A DNA stretch of 64,000 bases, taken from contig NZ_JAZLIO010000006.1 in assembly GCF_045617425.1 (NCBI RefSeq), forward strand, positions 124,001-188,000, read 5' to 3'. Below the pieces are notes generated by a model. The model was not told the origin of the DNA, did not search any database, and was given only the letters and a program-made list of their open reading frames with translations. A program made the position numbers and the translations under genes. The stretch comes from Carnobacterium_B sp045617425. GTDB lineage: Bacteria; Bacillota; Bacilli; Lactobacillales; Carnobacteriaceae. Shown one piece after another: positions 26,598 through 35,682 of the stretch (position 1 is the stretch's first letter; each line of letters opens with the position of its first letter).

Positions 26598-27665
26598 ATG
26601 AACCACATCGATAAACAACGCAAATTATTTTATATGTGTTTACTCCTTTTTATTGTATTGATTATTTTTTCGGTTGGAATCGGTGTCGCGATTGGACAAG
26701 TCGCTGTACCATTAAAAGAATCATTTCAAATACTGCTTAAAAATTTGTCAGGGGGATTGATTGATAACTTACCGGGAGGTTCTTCTGATTCTTTCGAAAA
26801 TATTATCTGGCAAATTCGTTTTCCGAGGGTACTCTTAGCAATGCTCACCGGTATGGGATTATCCTTAGCCGGTGCGGTCATGCAGACAACGGTCCAGAAC
26901 CCACTCGCAGATCCTTATATCTTAGGCATTTCGTCTGGAGCCTCTCTGGGTGCAACGTTCGCTATTATGATTGGTTTTGGGGGAACCAGTATATTGTCTC
27001 AATTTGGTTTATCTTTTTGGGCATTTTTAGGTGCTGTGACAGCTGCTCTGTTAGTTTTACTCTTGTCGAATGCTACTGGACAAATGAATTCGATCAAATT
27101 GATCTTATCCGGGATGGTATTAAATGCTCTCTTTACAGCCTTTTCCAATTTCATTATTTATATCGCTAATGATGCGGAAGGGATTCGTTCAGTTACTTTT
27201 TGGATGATGGGAAGTTTAGTCGGAGCCAGTTGGTTCAAGTTACCTTTAATAGCCACCATTGTCCTGGTTTGTTTGCTTTTCTTTTTAACACAAATACGGA
27301 CCTTGAATCTTATGTTATTAGGCGATGAATCAGCCATTACGCTTGGAGTGAATTTGAAATTTTACCGCAAATTGTATCTCGTTATTACGTCGGTTCTAAC
27401 AGGGGTCATTGTGGCAAATACTGGAATGATTGGATTTGTAGGGTTGATTATCCCACATATTGTCCGTGGGATAGTCGGGTCAAATCATCGATACTTTTTA
27501 CCATTATCAGTTTTTTCAGGATCCTTATTCATGGTATGGTGCGATATCTTGTCTCGTATTATCCTGCCAACGATTGAATTGCCTATTGGTATTTTGACTT
27601 CTTTAATTGGTGCACCACTGTTTATTTATATTTTTGTGAAAAAAGGCTACGAGTTTGGAGGGTAA
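26598..27665 (+). CDS. FecCD-family ABC transporter permease
   Basis: 355 aa with about ten helices of the BtuC/FecCD type. The signature RFPRVLLAMLTGMGLSLAGA, QNPLADPYILGISSGASLGA and GFVGLIIPHIVRGIVGSNHR (coupling helix) are all present. SD AGGAGGGAG precedes the ATG. Two bases separate it from the ATPase gene. Confidence 0.93.
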   Translation: MNHIDKQRKLFYMCLLLFIVLIIFSVGIGVAIGQVAVPLKESFQILLKNLSGGLIDNLPGGSSDSFENIIWQIRFPRVLLAMLTGMGLSLAGAVMQTTVQNPLADPYILGISSGASLGATFAIMIGFGGTSILSQFGLSFWAFLGAVTAALLVLLLSNATGQMNSIKLILSGMVLNALFTAFSNFIIYIANDAEGIRSVTFWMMGSLVGASWFKLPLIATIVLVCLLFFLTQIRTLNLMLLGDESAITLGVNLKFYRKLYLVITSVLTGVIVANTGMIGFVGLIIPHIVRGIVGSNHRYFLPLSVFSGSLFMVWCDILSRIILPTIELPIGILTSLIGAPLFIYIFVKKGYEFGG

Positions 27666-27667
27666 GT

Positions 27668-28426
27668 ATGAATTTAACGATTGATAATGTATCGGTATCT
27701 ATTGCCTCTCAAAAGATTATAGAAGGGATTTCCTTGCACGTTAGTCAAAATCAGTTTGTTGGTGTAATCGGACCGAATGGCTGTGGGAAATCAACTTTAT
27801 TGAAAAGTGTTTCTAAACTACTTGAACCAAGTAAGGGAGTTATTACTCTGGGTGATGAAAACGTTCAAGATCTTTCAAATAAACAGCTCGCAAAAAAATT
27901 AGGTGTCGTGGGACAGTTTCACGAAATCAATTTTGATTTTTCTATCCGTGACATGTTGTTGCTCGGACGTTCACCATACAAAGGTTTAATGGAGAGAGAC
28001 AGTGCTTTAGATTATGAAATTGTTGATCAGGTTCTTCTTCAACTAGATTTGGAAAAAATTGCGGATAGGAGTTTTTTATCCCTGTCCGGTGGAGAAAAAC
28101 AACGGGTCATATTAGGTAGAACCTTGGTCCAACAACCTAAATTTTTAGTTTTAGATGAGCCCACCAATCATTTGGATATCAAACATCAATTGAGTATTTT
28201 AAGAACAGTCGGTTCTTTGCCTATTGGTGTATTAGCAGCTTTACATGACTTGAATCTAGCTGCACGCTTTACAGATTACTTGTATGCGATGAAAGATGGA
28301 CGGATCATTCAAGAGGGAAGACCTGAGGAAGTGTTAACAGAAGCGGTCATTAAAGAATTGTATGAAGTGGATTGTCATACCTATGTTAACCCTATTTCAG
28401 GTAAACAAACCATTGAATTTCTATGA
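27668..28426 (+). CDS. FecE-type ABC transporter ATP-binding protein
   Basis: 252 aa. Walker A GPNGCGKSTLLKSVS, signature LSGGEKQRVILGRTL, Walker B FLVLDEPTNHLDI and the H-loop AALHDLNLAARF are typical of siderophore/cobalamin importers. Third and last gene of the importer operon; one FecCD permease is present, so it would act as a homodimer. Confidence 0.93.
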   Translation: MNLTIDNVSVSIASQKIIEGISLHVSQNQFVGVIGPNGCGKSTLLKSVSKLLEPSKGVITLGDENVQDLSNKQLAKKLGVVGQFHEINFDFSIRDMLLLGRSPYKGLMERDSALDYEIVDQVLLQLDLEKIADRSFLSLSGGEKQRVILGRTLVQQPKFLVLDEPTNHLDIKHQLSILRTVGSLPIGVLAALHDLNLAARFTDYLYAMKDGRIIQEGRPEEVLTEAVIKELYEVDCHTYVNPISGKQTIEFL

Positions 28427-28446
28427 AACTAAGAAAAAGTCTTTAT

Positions 28447-28498
28447 TAAAACACCTCTGTCGAATTCCAATACATTGAATTCGACAGAGGTGTTTTGC
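28447..28498. terminator. Long bidirectional terminator
   Basis: A perfect 20-bp stem (28448-28467 with 28477-28496, core CACCTCTGTCGAATTC) flanked by As on the left and Ts on the right serves the importer operon and the converging VOC gene. Confidence 0.93.
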
Positions 28499-28535
28499 GT
28501 CAAATTAGTAATTTAAGTGGTTTGAACAAACCTAG

Positions 28536-28934
28536 TTACATAGCCATCCAACTAGGCTCCAAGGTATTTCCGTCTGGATCTTGTACTTCAAGTCCAAACA
28601 TTTGGTCTTCAGACATCCCCATATCTACTTTGTGGAAATCACCGCCATTGGTTTTTGCTGTTTCAGCAAATTTTTTGACTGCATCAGCACTTTCCAAGTT
28701 GAATGCAATTAGAGAGCTGCTAGTAGTTTGAGTATTTGCAATTGTTTTATCTTTAAGAAAACGGCTATAAAATTTGTGATTCAGCAGCATAATCCAAAAG
28801 TGATCATCCCAAACCATTGCGACAGCTTCATCGTTTGAGAATTCGTTATTTTTAGCAAAACCTAATTTTTCATAGAATGCAGCAGAGCGATTGACATCAG
28901 ATACAGGGAAATTTACAAAAACCATTGTTGGCAT
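28536..28934 (-). CDS. VOC-family (glyoxalase-like) protein
   Basis: 132-aa single-gene protein of the glyoxalase/bleomycin-resistance superfamily. It shows the paired betaalphabetabetabeta pattern: MVFVNFPVSDVNRSAAFYEKLGF at the start and FGLEVQDPDGNTLEPSWM at the end, the latter typical of the COG3607-type subgroup. Metal-binding residues cannot be assigned safely. Substrate unknown. Confidence 0.85.
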   Translation of the reverse strand: MPTMVFVNFPVSDVNRSAAFYEKLGFAKNNEFSNDEAVAMVWDDHFWIMLLNHKFYSRFLKDKTIANTQTTSSSLIAFNLESADAVKKFAETAKTNGGDFHKVDMGMSEDQMFGLEVQDPDGNTLEPSWMAM

Positions 28935-29176
28935 AAAAATCCTCCATTCTCTTCATAGACTGATTTTATTACAAGTAAAGCATCTCACGAGGAAACTTTT
29001 TTGTCAAAAATAGGAGATTAAATTGCGCTAGTCATTCTAAGGTTTATGCCATGTCTATACGAGTAAGAAATGAAGGCTAAAACCGACAATTTGGTGAGAC
29101 ACTCTGAGCTTTATTTCGTTAAAAAAGAAGCTCTTCTATTATACTTAGGTAGAGAAGGTACTAGGAGGCAACTAAG

Positions 29177-29989
29177 ATGAAAAAAATGATTACGGGAACG
29201 AATCATGCGTCTATTGCAGTGGAAGATGTAGGAGATGGACAGCCAATTGTTTTCTTGCATGGGTGGCCGTTTGATCATCAGATGTTTGAATACCAATACA
29301 ATTACTTTTTGCCTAGAGGGTATCGCATGATTGGAATCGACTTTCGTGGGTTTGGTGAGTCAGATTTAGTGATTGAAGATTACGGCTACAATACACTTGC
29401 GGACGATGTTAAGAGAGTTTTAGAAGACTTACACATTGAAGAGGCTATTTTAGTCGGGTTTTCAATGGGCGGAGCGGTTGCCACGCGGTACATGGCTCGT
29501 CATAAGGGATTTGGAATTAAGAAGCTGATTTTGATCAGTGCAGCAGTTCCTCAATTTGCTAAGAAACCTGCTTACTCCATTGGGATTAAAAAGTCGGAAA
29601 TCACAGCTATGATGGAACAAATTCAAGTTGATCGTCCTAAACTGATTCAAGAATTTATTAAAAAGCTGTTTCATGAGAAAACCTTAGTCTCCTATAAAGG
29701 TTGGCTGACAAATTTGGCATTAAGGTCTTCTTCTTATGGGATGATTCTTTCAGCACTGGCTATGCGAGATGAGAATGTACGAGAAGACCTTGAAAAAATT
29801 ACGGTATCGACCTTGATTTGTCATGGTAAAAAAGACACTGTTTGTTCGTATGAAGTGGTGGAAGAAATGACTCAATTGATTTCTAAAACTATTGTCGTGT
29901 CCTTTAGAAAGAGCGGACATGCGATTTTCCATGATGAGACAGAAAAATTGAATCGGACGATGCTGATGTTTATTCAAAATAAGAACTAA
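29177..29989 (+). CDS. Alpha/beta-fold hydrolase
   Basis: 270 aa. Oxyanion region HGWPFDHQMFEYQ, nucleophile elbow GFSMGGAVATRYMA (Ser about 98) and late GHAIFHDE (catalytic His) are present, with Asp in CHGKKDTVCSYE. It resembles chloroperoxidase/haloperoxidase-type esterases. SD GGAGG is upstream. Monocistronic; substrate unknown. Confidence 0.88.
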   Translation: MKKMITGTNHASIAVEDVGDGQPIVFLHGWPFDHQMFEYQYNYFLPRGYRMIGIDFRGFGESDLVIEDYGYNTLADDVKRVLEDLHIEEAILVGFSMGGAVATRYMARHKGFGIKKLILISAAVPQFAKKPAYSIGIKKSEITAMMEQIQVDRPKLIQEFIKKLFHEKTLVSYKGWLTNLALRSSSYGMILSALAMRDENVREDLEKITVSTLICHGKKDTVCSYEVVEEMTQLISKTIVVSFRKSGHAIFHDETEKLNRTMLMFIQNKN

Positions 29990-29992
29990 AGA

Positions 29993-30030
29993 AACAAGCT
30001 AGAAACAGAATTTGTTTCTAGCTTGTTGTC
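29993..30030. terminator. Hairpin between convergent genes
   Basis: A perfect 15-bp stem, AACAAGCTAGAAACA (29993-30007) with its complement (30013-30027). The T tract is poor, but the position between two convergent units suggests termination. Confidence 0.65.
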
Positions 30031-30064
30031 TAATATATTTATTTTGCACATAATTCTAGTAGAC

Positions 30065-31879
30065 TTATGCTGATTGGAATTGGCTTTGATAAAGATCAGC
30101 ATAGAAGCCGTCTTTTTCCAATAATTCATGGTGGCTTCCAGTTTCAATAATATTCCCTTTGTCCATAACTAAAATGAGATCTGCATTTTTAATTGTCGAC
30201 AATCGATGGGCAATCACAAAGCTGGTTCTGTCCAACATAAGATGATCGATTGCTTGTTGGATTTTAATTTCCGTTTTAGTATCGATACTTGAAGTGGCCT
30301 CATCTAAGATCATGACTTTCGGATCTGATAATATGGTCCGAGCAATGGTTAACAATTGTTGTTGTCCTTGTGAGATCATATTGTTTTCACTTGAAATAAT
30401 TGTGTCATAACCTTCTGGTAATGTTTGGATAAACGAGTCACACTGCGCTTTTTTAGCTGCAGCAATCACTTCTTCTCGAGTAGCGTCTTTCTTTCCATAG
30501 CTAATATTTTCAGCAATGGTTCCTTCAAACAACCACGTATCTTGCAACACCATACCAAACTGTTTTCTTAGATCATGTCTGGTTAGGGTGTTCGTGTCTA
30601 TCCCGTCAAATAAAATAGACCCACTATTAATTTCATAGAACCGCATCAATAAGTTTACAAGTGTTGTTTTCCCAGCACCCGTAGGACCTACAATAGCAAT
30701 CGTCTTTTTGGGTTCTGCAATAAAGTTAACGTCTTTCATGATCAATTGATTTTTGTTGTAGCCAAAACTGACATGCGAAAATTCGATTTGACCAAGTGGA
30801 TTATCAATCACATTAGCCTTTTGGATATCTGGAACTTCATTTTCTTCATCCAAAACTTCATAAATCCGTTCAATGGCTGCTAAACAACCTTGAAGCATAT
30901 TTACAACATATGAAGCTTCTGTAATAGGGTCTGAAATTTGATTAACATATTGTAGAAAAGCTTGAAGCAATCCGATTGTTAGCGTTCCTTGGATGGCTAA
31001 AGTAGCCCCCATTAAGGCACTGCTGATATACGCCAATTGAGTAATGCTTCTCATGATAGGGTAGATTGCAAAGTTAACAAATTGGGCCTTTTTATGTGCT
31101 TTATATTGTTCGTCGATTAATTGATCGGCTTTTTGAATGACTTCTTCTTGTTTATTAAAAGCTTTAATAATCGTGTTTCCGGAATAGTATTCCTCCGTAG
31201 CGCCACTTAATTTTCCTAAGGTATACATATTGTCGCCAAATAACGTTTGATTCTTTTTAGAAATGACTTTCGTGACGATAATATTGACCAGGATCATACA
31301 AATAATAATCAAGGATAAGCGGCCGCTAACATAAATCATTAGACTCAACCCAACAATGACAATGATGATTGAACTAATAAACTGATTAAAACTCATGATA
31401 ATAAAGTTCGCTACTTTATCTGCATCGGCTGTCGTTCGACTTAATAGATCGCCTACTTGTGTTTGATCATAAAAATTTAAAGGCAATTTATTTAGTTTAG
31501 CTGTTATTTTCTTTCGTAAGGTTAGACTGGCATCTTCGCTGACAGAGGCAATTAAATATTCCTGAAAGTAATTACAAATAAATATAATTCCAGCAATGAT
31601 TAATAAGATTAAAAGAGGTCCCATAATCGCTGATCGAATACTTTCCATCATTGAAGCACCTGGTGATCTTACAGCTTCAATTAGTCCATCAATAGCTTGT
31701 GCTGTAACTAAAGGAATCGCAACATAGGCTAATGTGCCAATGATGTTTGAAAGAATAGCTGGAATGGTTTTCTTTTTTTGAAGCATTAGCAGTTCGAAAA
31801 AATAATGAACGGCTTTTTTTAGATTTTTTGGTTTTTCTGAGTCTATTTCTTCTAAATGCACTTGTTCTTTTTTAGACAT
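30065..31879 (-). CDS. Multidrug-type ABC exporter half-transporter, LmrD-like
   Basis: 604 aa: N-terminal six-helix exporter domain, then an ATPase domain. Walker A GPTGAGKTTLVNLLMRF, signature ISQGQQQLLTIAR and a canonical Walker B VMILDEATSSID keep the catalytic Glu. It overlaps the upstream half-transporter gene by 8 bp, so the two form a heterodimer. The long N-terminal extension before the first helix (about 30 residues) is typical of the LmrD/YfiC side. Under a MerR-type promoter, so probably drug- or stress-induced. Confidence 0.9.
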   Translation of the reverse strand: MSKKEQVHLEEIDSEKPKNLKKAVHYFFELLMLQKKKTIPAILSNIIGTLAYVAIPLVTAQAIDGLIEAVRSPGASMMESIRSAIMGPLLILLIIAGIIFICNYFQEYLIASVSEDASLTLRKKITAKLNKLPLNFYDQTQVGDLLSRTTADADKVANFIIMSFNQFISSIIIVIVGLSLMIYVSGRLSLIIICMILVNIIVTKVISKKNQTLFGDNMYTLGKLSGATEEYYSGNTIIKAFNKQEEVIQKADQLIDEQYKAHKKAQFVNFAIYPIMRSITQLAYISSALMGATLAIQGTLTIGLLQAFLQYVNQISDPITEASYVVNMLQGCLAAIERIYEVLDEENEVPDIQKANVIDNPLGQIEFSHVSFGYNKNQLIMKDVNFIAEPKKTIAIVGPTGAGKTTLVNLLMRFYEINSGSILFDGIDTNTLTRHDLRKQFGMVLQDTWLFEGTIAENISYGKKDATREEVIAAAKKAQCDSFIQTLPEGYDTIISSENNMISQGQQQLLTIARTILSDPKVMILDEATSSIDTKTEIKIQQAIDHLMLDRTSFVIAHRLSTIKNADLILVMDKGNIIETGSHHELLEKDGFYADLYQSQFQSA

Positions 31880-33620
31880 TTTCTTTCACCTCGCTTTTAG
31901 ACAGCATATTTTGAGATTTAGCTAATTCTTGATAGACAGGATTTTTTTCAATTAATTCTGAATGGGTTCCTTTACCCACAATTTTACCTTCATTTAAGAC
32001 GATGATTTGATCAGCATCAATGATCGTGCTGATTCTTTGGGCAATGATTAACGTTACCGCGTCTTTCAATTCTGGTTTTAAAGCGGCTCTTAGTTTCGCA
32101 TCTGTTTTATAATCCAGTGCTGAAAAACTATCGTCAAATACATAAATCTGAGATTTCTTTATCAGTGCACGTGCGATTGCCAAACGTTGTTTTTGTCCTC
32201 CAGAAAAATTGGTTCCCCCTTGAGCTACCAAGGCATTAAATTGCTGATCCTGTTCTTCTATAAACGGTAAGGCCTGAGCAACCTGAGCTGCATGTCTCAT
32301 TTCGTCAACCGTAGCTTCTTTATTCCCATCTAAAATATTATCCTGAATGGTTCCACTAAATAAAAATGCTCGTTGTGGGACGTAGCTGATCAATGAACGA
32401 AGGTCCTTTTGAGAAAGTTTACTGATATCTGTACCGTGTATCAAAATTCGACCCTTTTGAATGTCATTGAACCGCAAAAGGATTTTAGCAATCGTACTTT
32501 TACCGGATCCCGTTCCACCAACGATAGCCAAGACTTCACCCGTGTTGATCGAAAAATCTAGGTCTTCCAGGACTGATTTGTCAGCGCCTTGGTACTGAAA
32601 CGTTACGTTCTCAAAGGACAAAGCAGGCTGTACAGTAACATCTACTTTTTCGTTCAACAGACTGTCATCTTCCACTTCTGGTTGAAGTGTCAGTACTTCC
32701 TGAAGTCTATTTAATGATGCGATGGCTCTAGGTATGTTAAACATGATCAAAGCGGTCATGATAAATGAAGACATTGTGATGACTGAGTACCCGATAACGG
32801 CAGTGATTGACCCTACTTGAATGCTATTTTCTGCAACCAAGGAACTACCCACCCAAATAATAGGAATCATCGTAAGGGCGTTCAGACTAAAAGCAACAGG
32901 TGTTAGAAAGGCAAAGTACTTATTGATTCGAATCATATTTGCTGCAAAATCACTAAAACTACTATCCACTTTATTTTTTTCATATTCAGCATTATCAAAT
33001 GCACGAATAATTTTTACTCCTTTAAAAAATTGTCTAACAAGCATCGTCATTTTATCCATCTTTTTCTGAATATTATTGATCAAGCGAGTAGATTTAAACA
33101 TCACGGCAGTAATGACACCGATAAAAATAAGAATGGATACAAGTGGAATGACCGTCATAATAGGGGAAATCCGATAAGCCAATACTATAGAAATGACTGC
33201 CATAAATGGACTCGGCAAAACCATTTGAAAAAGAGATAACGTCACCTCTTGAATATTGACAACATCACTAGACGTTCTTGTGACTAAAGAGGCCACACCA
33301 ATTTTATTCGTGTCGTTTAGTGACAAATCTTGTATTTTTCTAAATAACTTTTTACGGGTTTCTTTTCCAAAACGTGAAGCAATTTCAGAAGTGTAGTAAC
33401 TTCCAAGTACCCCGACAATGGCTCCTACAAGAATAGTAAGCAACATCTGAATTCCAATAGAAGAAACGACGTTGGTATTTTTTTCTAAAATGCCTTTATC
33501 AATGAGTTGAGCAATTAAATAAGGAATAAATAGAGTTGCTACGGATTGAAGTAAAATTAAGCTACTTGTAACGAGAACAAGCAGTTTGTTTTTCTTTAGA
33601 AATGTAAAAAATAAATGCAT
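31872..33620 (-). CDS. Multidrug-type ABC exporter half-transporter, LmrC-like
   Basis: 582 aa with six helices and an ATPase domain. Walker A GGTGSGKSTIAKILLRF and signature NFSGGQKQRLAIARAL are intact. Walker B reads YVFDDSFSALD, with Asp in place of the catalytic Glu, the degenerate nucleotide site seen in heterodimeric exporters such as LmrC and BmrC. First gene of the two-gene operon, transcribed from the MerR-type promoter at 33711-33741. Confidence 0.9.
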   Translation of the reverse strand: MHLFFTFLKKNKLLVLVTSSLILLQSVATLFIPYLIAQLIDKGILEKNTNVVSSIGIQMLLTILVGAIVGVLGSYYTSEIASRFGKETRKKLFRKIQDLSLNDTNKIGVASLVTRTSSDVVNIQEVTLSLFQMVLPSPFMAVISIVLAYRISPIMTVIPLVSILIFIGVITAVMFKSTRLINNIQKKMDKMTMLVRQFFKGVKIIRAFDNAEYEKNKVDSSFSDFAANMIRINKYFAFLTPVAFSLNALTMIPIIWVGSSLVAENSIQVGSITAVIGYSVITMSSFIMTALIMFNIPRAIASLNRLQEVLTLQPEVEDDSLLNEKVDVTVQPALSFENVTFQYQGADKSVLEDLDFSINTGEVLAIVGGTGSGKSTIAKILLRFNDIQKGRILIHGTDISKLSQKDLRSLISYVPQRAFLFSGTIQDNILDGNKEATVDEMRHAAQVAQALPFIEEQDQQFNALVAQGGTNFSGGQKQRLAIARALIKKSQIYVFDDSFSALDYKTDAKLRAALKPELKDAVTLIIAQRISTIIDADQIIVLNEGKIVGKGTHSELIEKNPVYQELAKSQNMLSKSEVKENV

Positions 33621-33689
33621 ATTGTTCCTGTCTCCTTTTAGTTATTCATATAAACTTACTTCAAATAGCATAGGAGCAAGCACAATGCT

Positions 33690-33718
33690 TTGAAATAAGC
33701 GAATAATAGCAGTATAAT
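33690..33718 (+). promoter_or_regulatory. Promoter of the MerR-family gene
   Basis: TTGAAA (33690-33695) and TATAAT (33713-33718) with a 17-bp spacer. The start of transcription would fall inside the adjacent palindrome, which suggests autorepression. Confidence 0.75.
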
Positions 33719-33741
33719 CTGTATAGCTACTATACAGTCAA
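33711..33741 (-). promoter_or_regulatory. MerR-type promoter/operator of the ABC exporter operon
   Basis: On the minus strand TTGACT (-35) and TATACT (-10) are 19 bp apart, the overlong spacing characteristic of MerR-activated promoters. The spacer region holds a perfect 8-3-8 palindrome CTGTATAG/CTATACAG (33719-33737). Confidence 0.85.
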
Positions 33742-33782
33742 GTTTTATTTTCAAAAACTGTGGACGGGAAGAGAGGAATCAT

Positions 33783-34613
33783 ATGGAAAAGGAATATTTA
33801 ACCATTAGTCAGTTTTCAGCTTTATCTGGAATCAGTCGAAAGACCCTTATTTATTATGACAAAATCGAGTTGTTCTCGCCTAAAACAGTCACAGATAAAG
33901 GGTATCGAATGTATGAAGAAAAACAATTAGATACCATTAGTGTGATCTATATTTTAAGAGAGTTAGGGAAGTCAATCAAAGAAATAAAAATTTATATGCA
34001 AGAACGAACTCCAGAAAAAATGGTGTCCTTATTTCAAGAAGAACAAAAACAGATTGATAAAAAAATTAGTACGTTACAGCAATACAAAGAGATGTTAGAA
34101 AAAAGAATAGAGTTAACAAAATTGGCAGACGTAACCACTGTAGGAAAACTTACCTTTATCTGGCAAGAAAAAAAGCCAATACTAATGGGGAAAAAAATAA
34201 ATCAACATTACAATGAAGCCCTTATCGATTTCTATTCACTTATTGACCAGCAACAGATTGTCCAAGGTTTTCCGATAGGAGCGATTATTGAAAAAAACAA
34301 ATTGGCCATGGGTGAGTTTTCAAATCTTAGTTATTTCTATATCAATAAATCGACTGAAGATAAAAATCAGGTAAGTATAAAACCTGAAGGATCTTATGCA
34401 GTTATGTACGATTATTGTGATTACAATAAAACAGGAAAACTGTATCAGAAAATGTTAGATGGTCTAGCAGAAAAGGATTATGAGATTGATGGGGATGCCT
34501 ATGAAGAATACATCATCGATGAAGTGGCAGAAAAAAATCCAGAAAAGTATTTAGTTAAGGTCATGATTAAAGTGAAAAATAAAAATGAGAGTAACTCTGA
34601 AACGGTAGATTAG
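33783..34613 (+). CDS. MerR-family regulator with GyrI-like effector domain
   Basis: 276 aa. The MerR winged-helix domain is at residues 5-75 (LTISQFSALSGISRKTLIYY, DKGYRMYEEKQLDTIS). A dimerisation coiled coil (about 80-125) follows, then a BmrR/GyrI-like ligand-binding domain (about 135-270). Divergent from the ABC exporter pair with a shared 19-bp-spacer promoter, so it likely senses a compound and activates the exporter, as BmrR does for bmr. Confidence 0.88.
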   Translation: MEKEYLTISQFSALSGISRKTLIYYDKIELFSPKTVTDKGYRMYEEKQLDTISVIYILRELGKSIKEIKIYMQERTPEKMVSLFQEEQKQIDKKISTLQQYKEMLEKRIELTKLADVTTVGKLTFIWQEKKPILMGKKINQHYNEALIDFYSLIDQQQIVQGFPIGAIIEKNKLAMGEFSNLSYFYINKSTEDKNQVSIKPEGSYAVMYDYCDYNKTGKLYQKMLDGLAEKDYEIDGDAYEEYIIDEVAEKNPEKYLVKVMIKVKNKNESNSETVD

Positions 34614-34913
34614 CAACCGTTCACTGGTTTAATATCTGTCAAAAGATAGAATCTGTTTTGAATCGATTTTGGTTAAGAAGGTTGTACATATAAACCCTAC
34701 GTTTCTTTTTATTCAACTTATAAGGTACTCAATATTTGTTTACCTACTGGAAGTTTCTTGCTAAGTAATCTGTATGGTACTCAATGGATGCTTGTGTCCG
34801 GATTTTACTCAACGATAACTTTCTATAAAAACAACTGAAGAAATCTACCTAGTTAATTTAACCTATCAAGATTTGTATTATCATGAAGGTAGTAAGGCAG
34901 TTTTAAAAAGATA
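34614..34913. other. Intergenic region without a recognised gene
   Basis: About 300 bp between the MerR gene and the rib promoter. No SD-linked ORF was found. A stretch near 34740-34830 translates into a hydrophobic run resembling the end of a transporter but is too short to call a pseudogene. Confidence 0.4.
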
Positions 34914-34942
34914 TTGACATCGCTTGTATTTAAATATATTCT
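34914..34942 (+). promoter_or_regulatory. Promoter of the riboflavin operon
   Basis: Consensus TTGACA (34914-34919) and TATTCT (34937-34942) with a 17-bp spacer, about 20 bp before the first FMN aptamer. Confidence 0.85.
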
Positions 34943-34962
34943 TACATTATAAAAGTAAATTA

Positions 34963-35069
34963 GTCTTCAGGGCAGGGTGCAAGTCCCTACCGGTGGTAAA
35001 GCCCACGAGCCGCAAGGCAGATTCGGTTAGATTCCGAAGCCGACAGTATAGTCTGGATAAAGCGAAGAC
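34963..35069 (+). ncRNA. FMN riboswitch (RFN element), copy 1
   Basis: Complete RFN aptamer: P1 arm GTCTTC pairs with GAAGAC at the end, and the conserved blocks CAGGGCAGGGTG, CCCTACCGGTGGTAAAGCCC, ATTCCGAAGCCGACAGT and GTCTGGATAAAG are all present. Binding of FMN should favour the downstream terminator. Its sequence is nearly identical to copies 2 and 3. Confidence 0.95.
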
Positions 35070-35174
35070 AAAGTAATTGCAGAGAAATTAAGATAGCTAT
35101 AGTCTTTTTTTGGATAGATAGCAGTCATGAATTTGTGAAGCAACTATTAACTAGTCTTATTTAGCTATAAGTCG

Positions 35175-35208
35175 AAGCCCTGGATATAAAAATCTGAGGG
35201 CTTTTTTG
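35175..35208 (+). terminator. Terminator of FMN riboswitch 1
   Basis: AGCCCT (from about 35176) pairs with AGGGCT followed by six Ts. The GCCCT arm can compete with aptamer-proximal sequence for antitermination. Confidence 0.85.
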
Positions 35209-35231
35209 TGTAGAAAAGTAAAAATTAAATA

Positions 35232-35338
35232 GTCTTCAGGGCAGGGTGCAAGTCCCTACCGGTGGTAAAGCCCACGAGCCGTAAGGCAGATTCGGTTAGA
35301 TTCCGAAGCCGACAGTATAGTCTGGATAAAGCGAAGAC
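35232..35338 (+). ncRNA. FMN riboswitch (RFN element), copy 2
   Basis: Same conserved blocks as copy 1, starting 269 bp after it. In the aptamer only an isolated C-to-T change (GCCGCAAGGC to GCCGTAAGGC) was noticed against copy 1. The linker to its terminator is also nearly the same as that of copy 1. Confidence 0.95.
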
Positions 35339-35443
35339 AAAGTAATTGCAGAGAAGTTAAGGTAGCTATAGTCTTTTTTTAGATATAGAACAATCTTGAA
35401 TTTGTGAAGCAATTATAAGAAAGTCTTATTTAACTATAAGTCG

Positions 35444-35476
35444 AAGCCCTGGATATAAAAGTCTGGGGCTTTTTTG
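35444..35476 (+). terminator. Terminator of FMN riboswitch 2
   Basis: AGCCCT (35445-35450) pairs with GGGGCT (35465-35470) plus a T run; almost a copy of terminator 1. Confidence 0.85.
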
Positions 35477-35499
35477 TGTAGAAAAGTAAAAATTGAATA

Positions 35500-35607
35500 G
35501 TCTTCAGGGCAGGGTGCAAGTCCCTACCGGTGGTAAAGCCCACGAGCCGTAAGGCAGATTCGGTTAGATTCCGAAGCCGACAGTGATAGTCTGGATAAAG
35601 CGAAGAC
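35500..35607 (+). ncRNA. FMN riboswitch (RFN element), copy 3
   Basis: Starts 268 bp after copy 2 and has the same conserved core with a one-base insertion (CAGTGATAG instead of CAGTATAG). It is the proximal element to ribD, and its downstream expression platform differs from the other two. Confidence 0.95.
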
Positions 35608-35682
35608 AAAGTTTACAAAAATCAACAGTAACCGAGTAAAGAGTATTCGGAGTTATTTGTTGAGCCTTGTAAAAAAATGACG

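Noticed and set aside
34690..34840. Possible decayed transporter fragment
   Set aside because: A hydrophobic translation of about 30 residues can be read, but it is short, lacks upstream homology in the same frame and has no SD; evidence is too weak to call a pseudogene.
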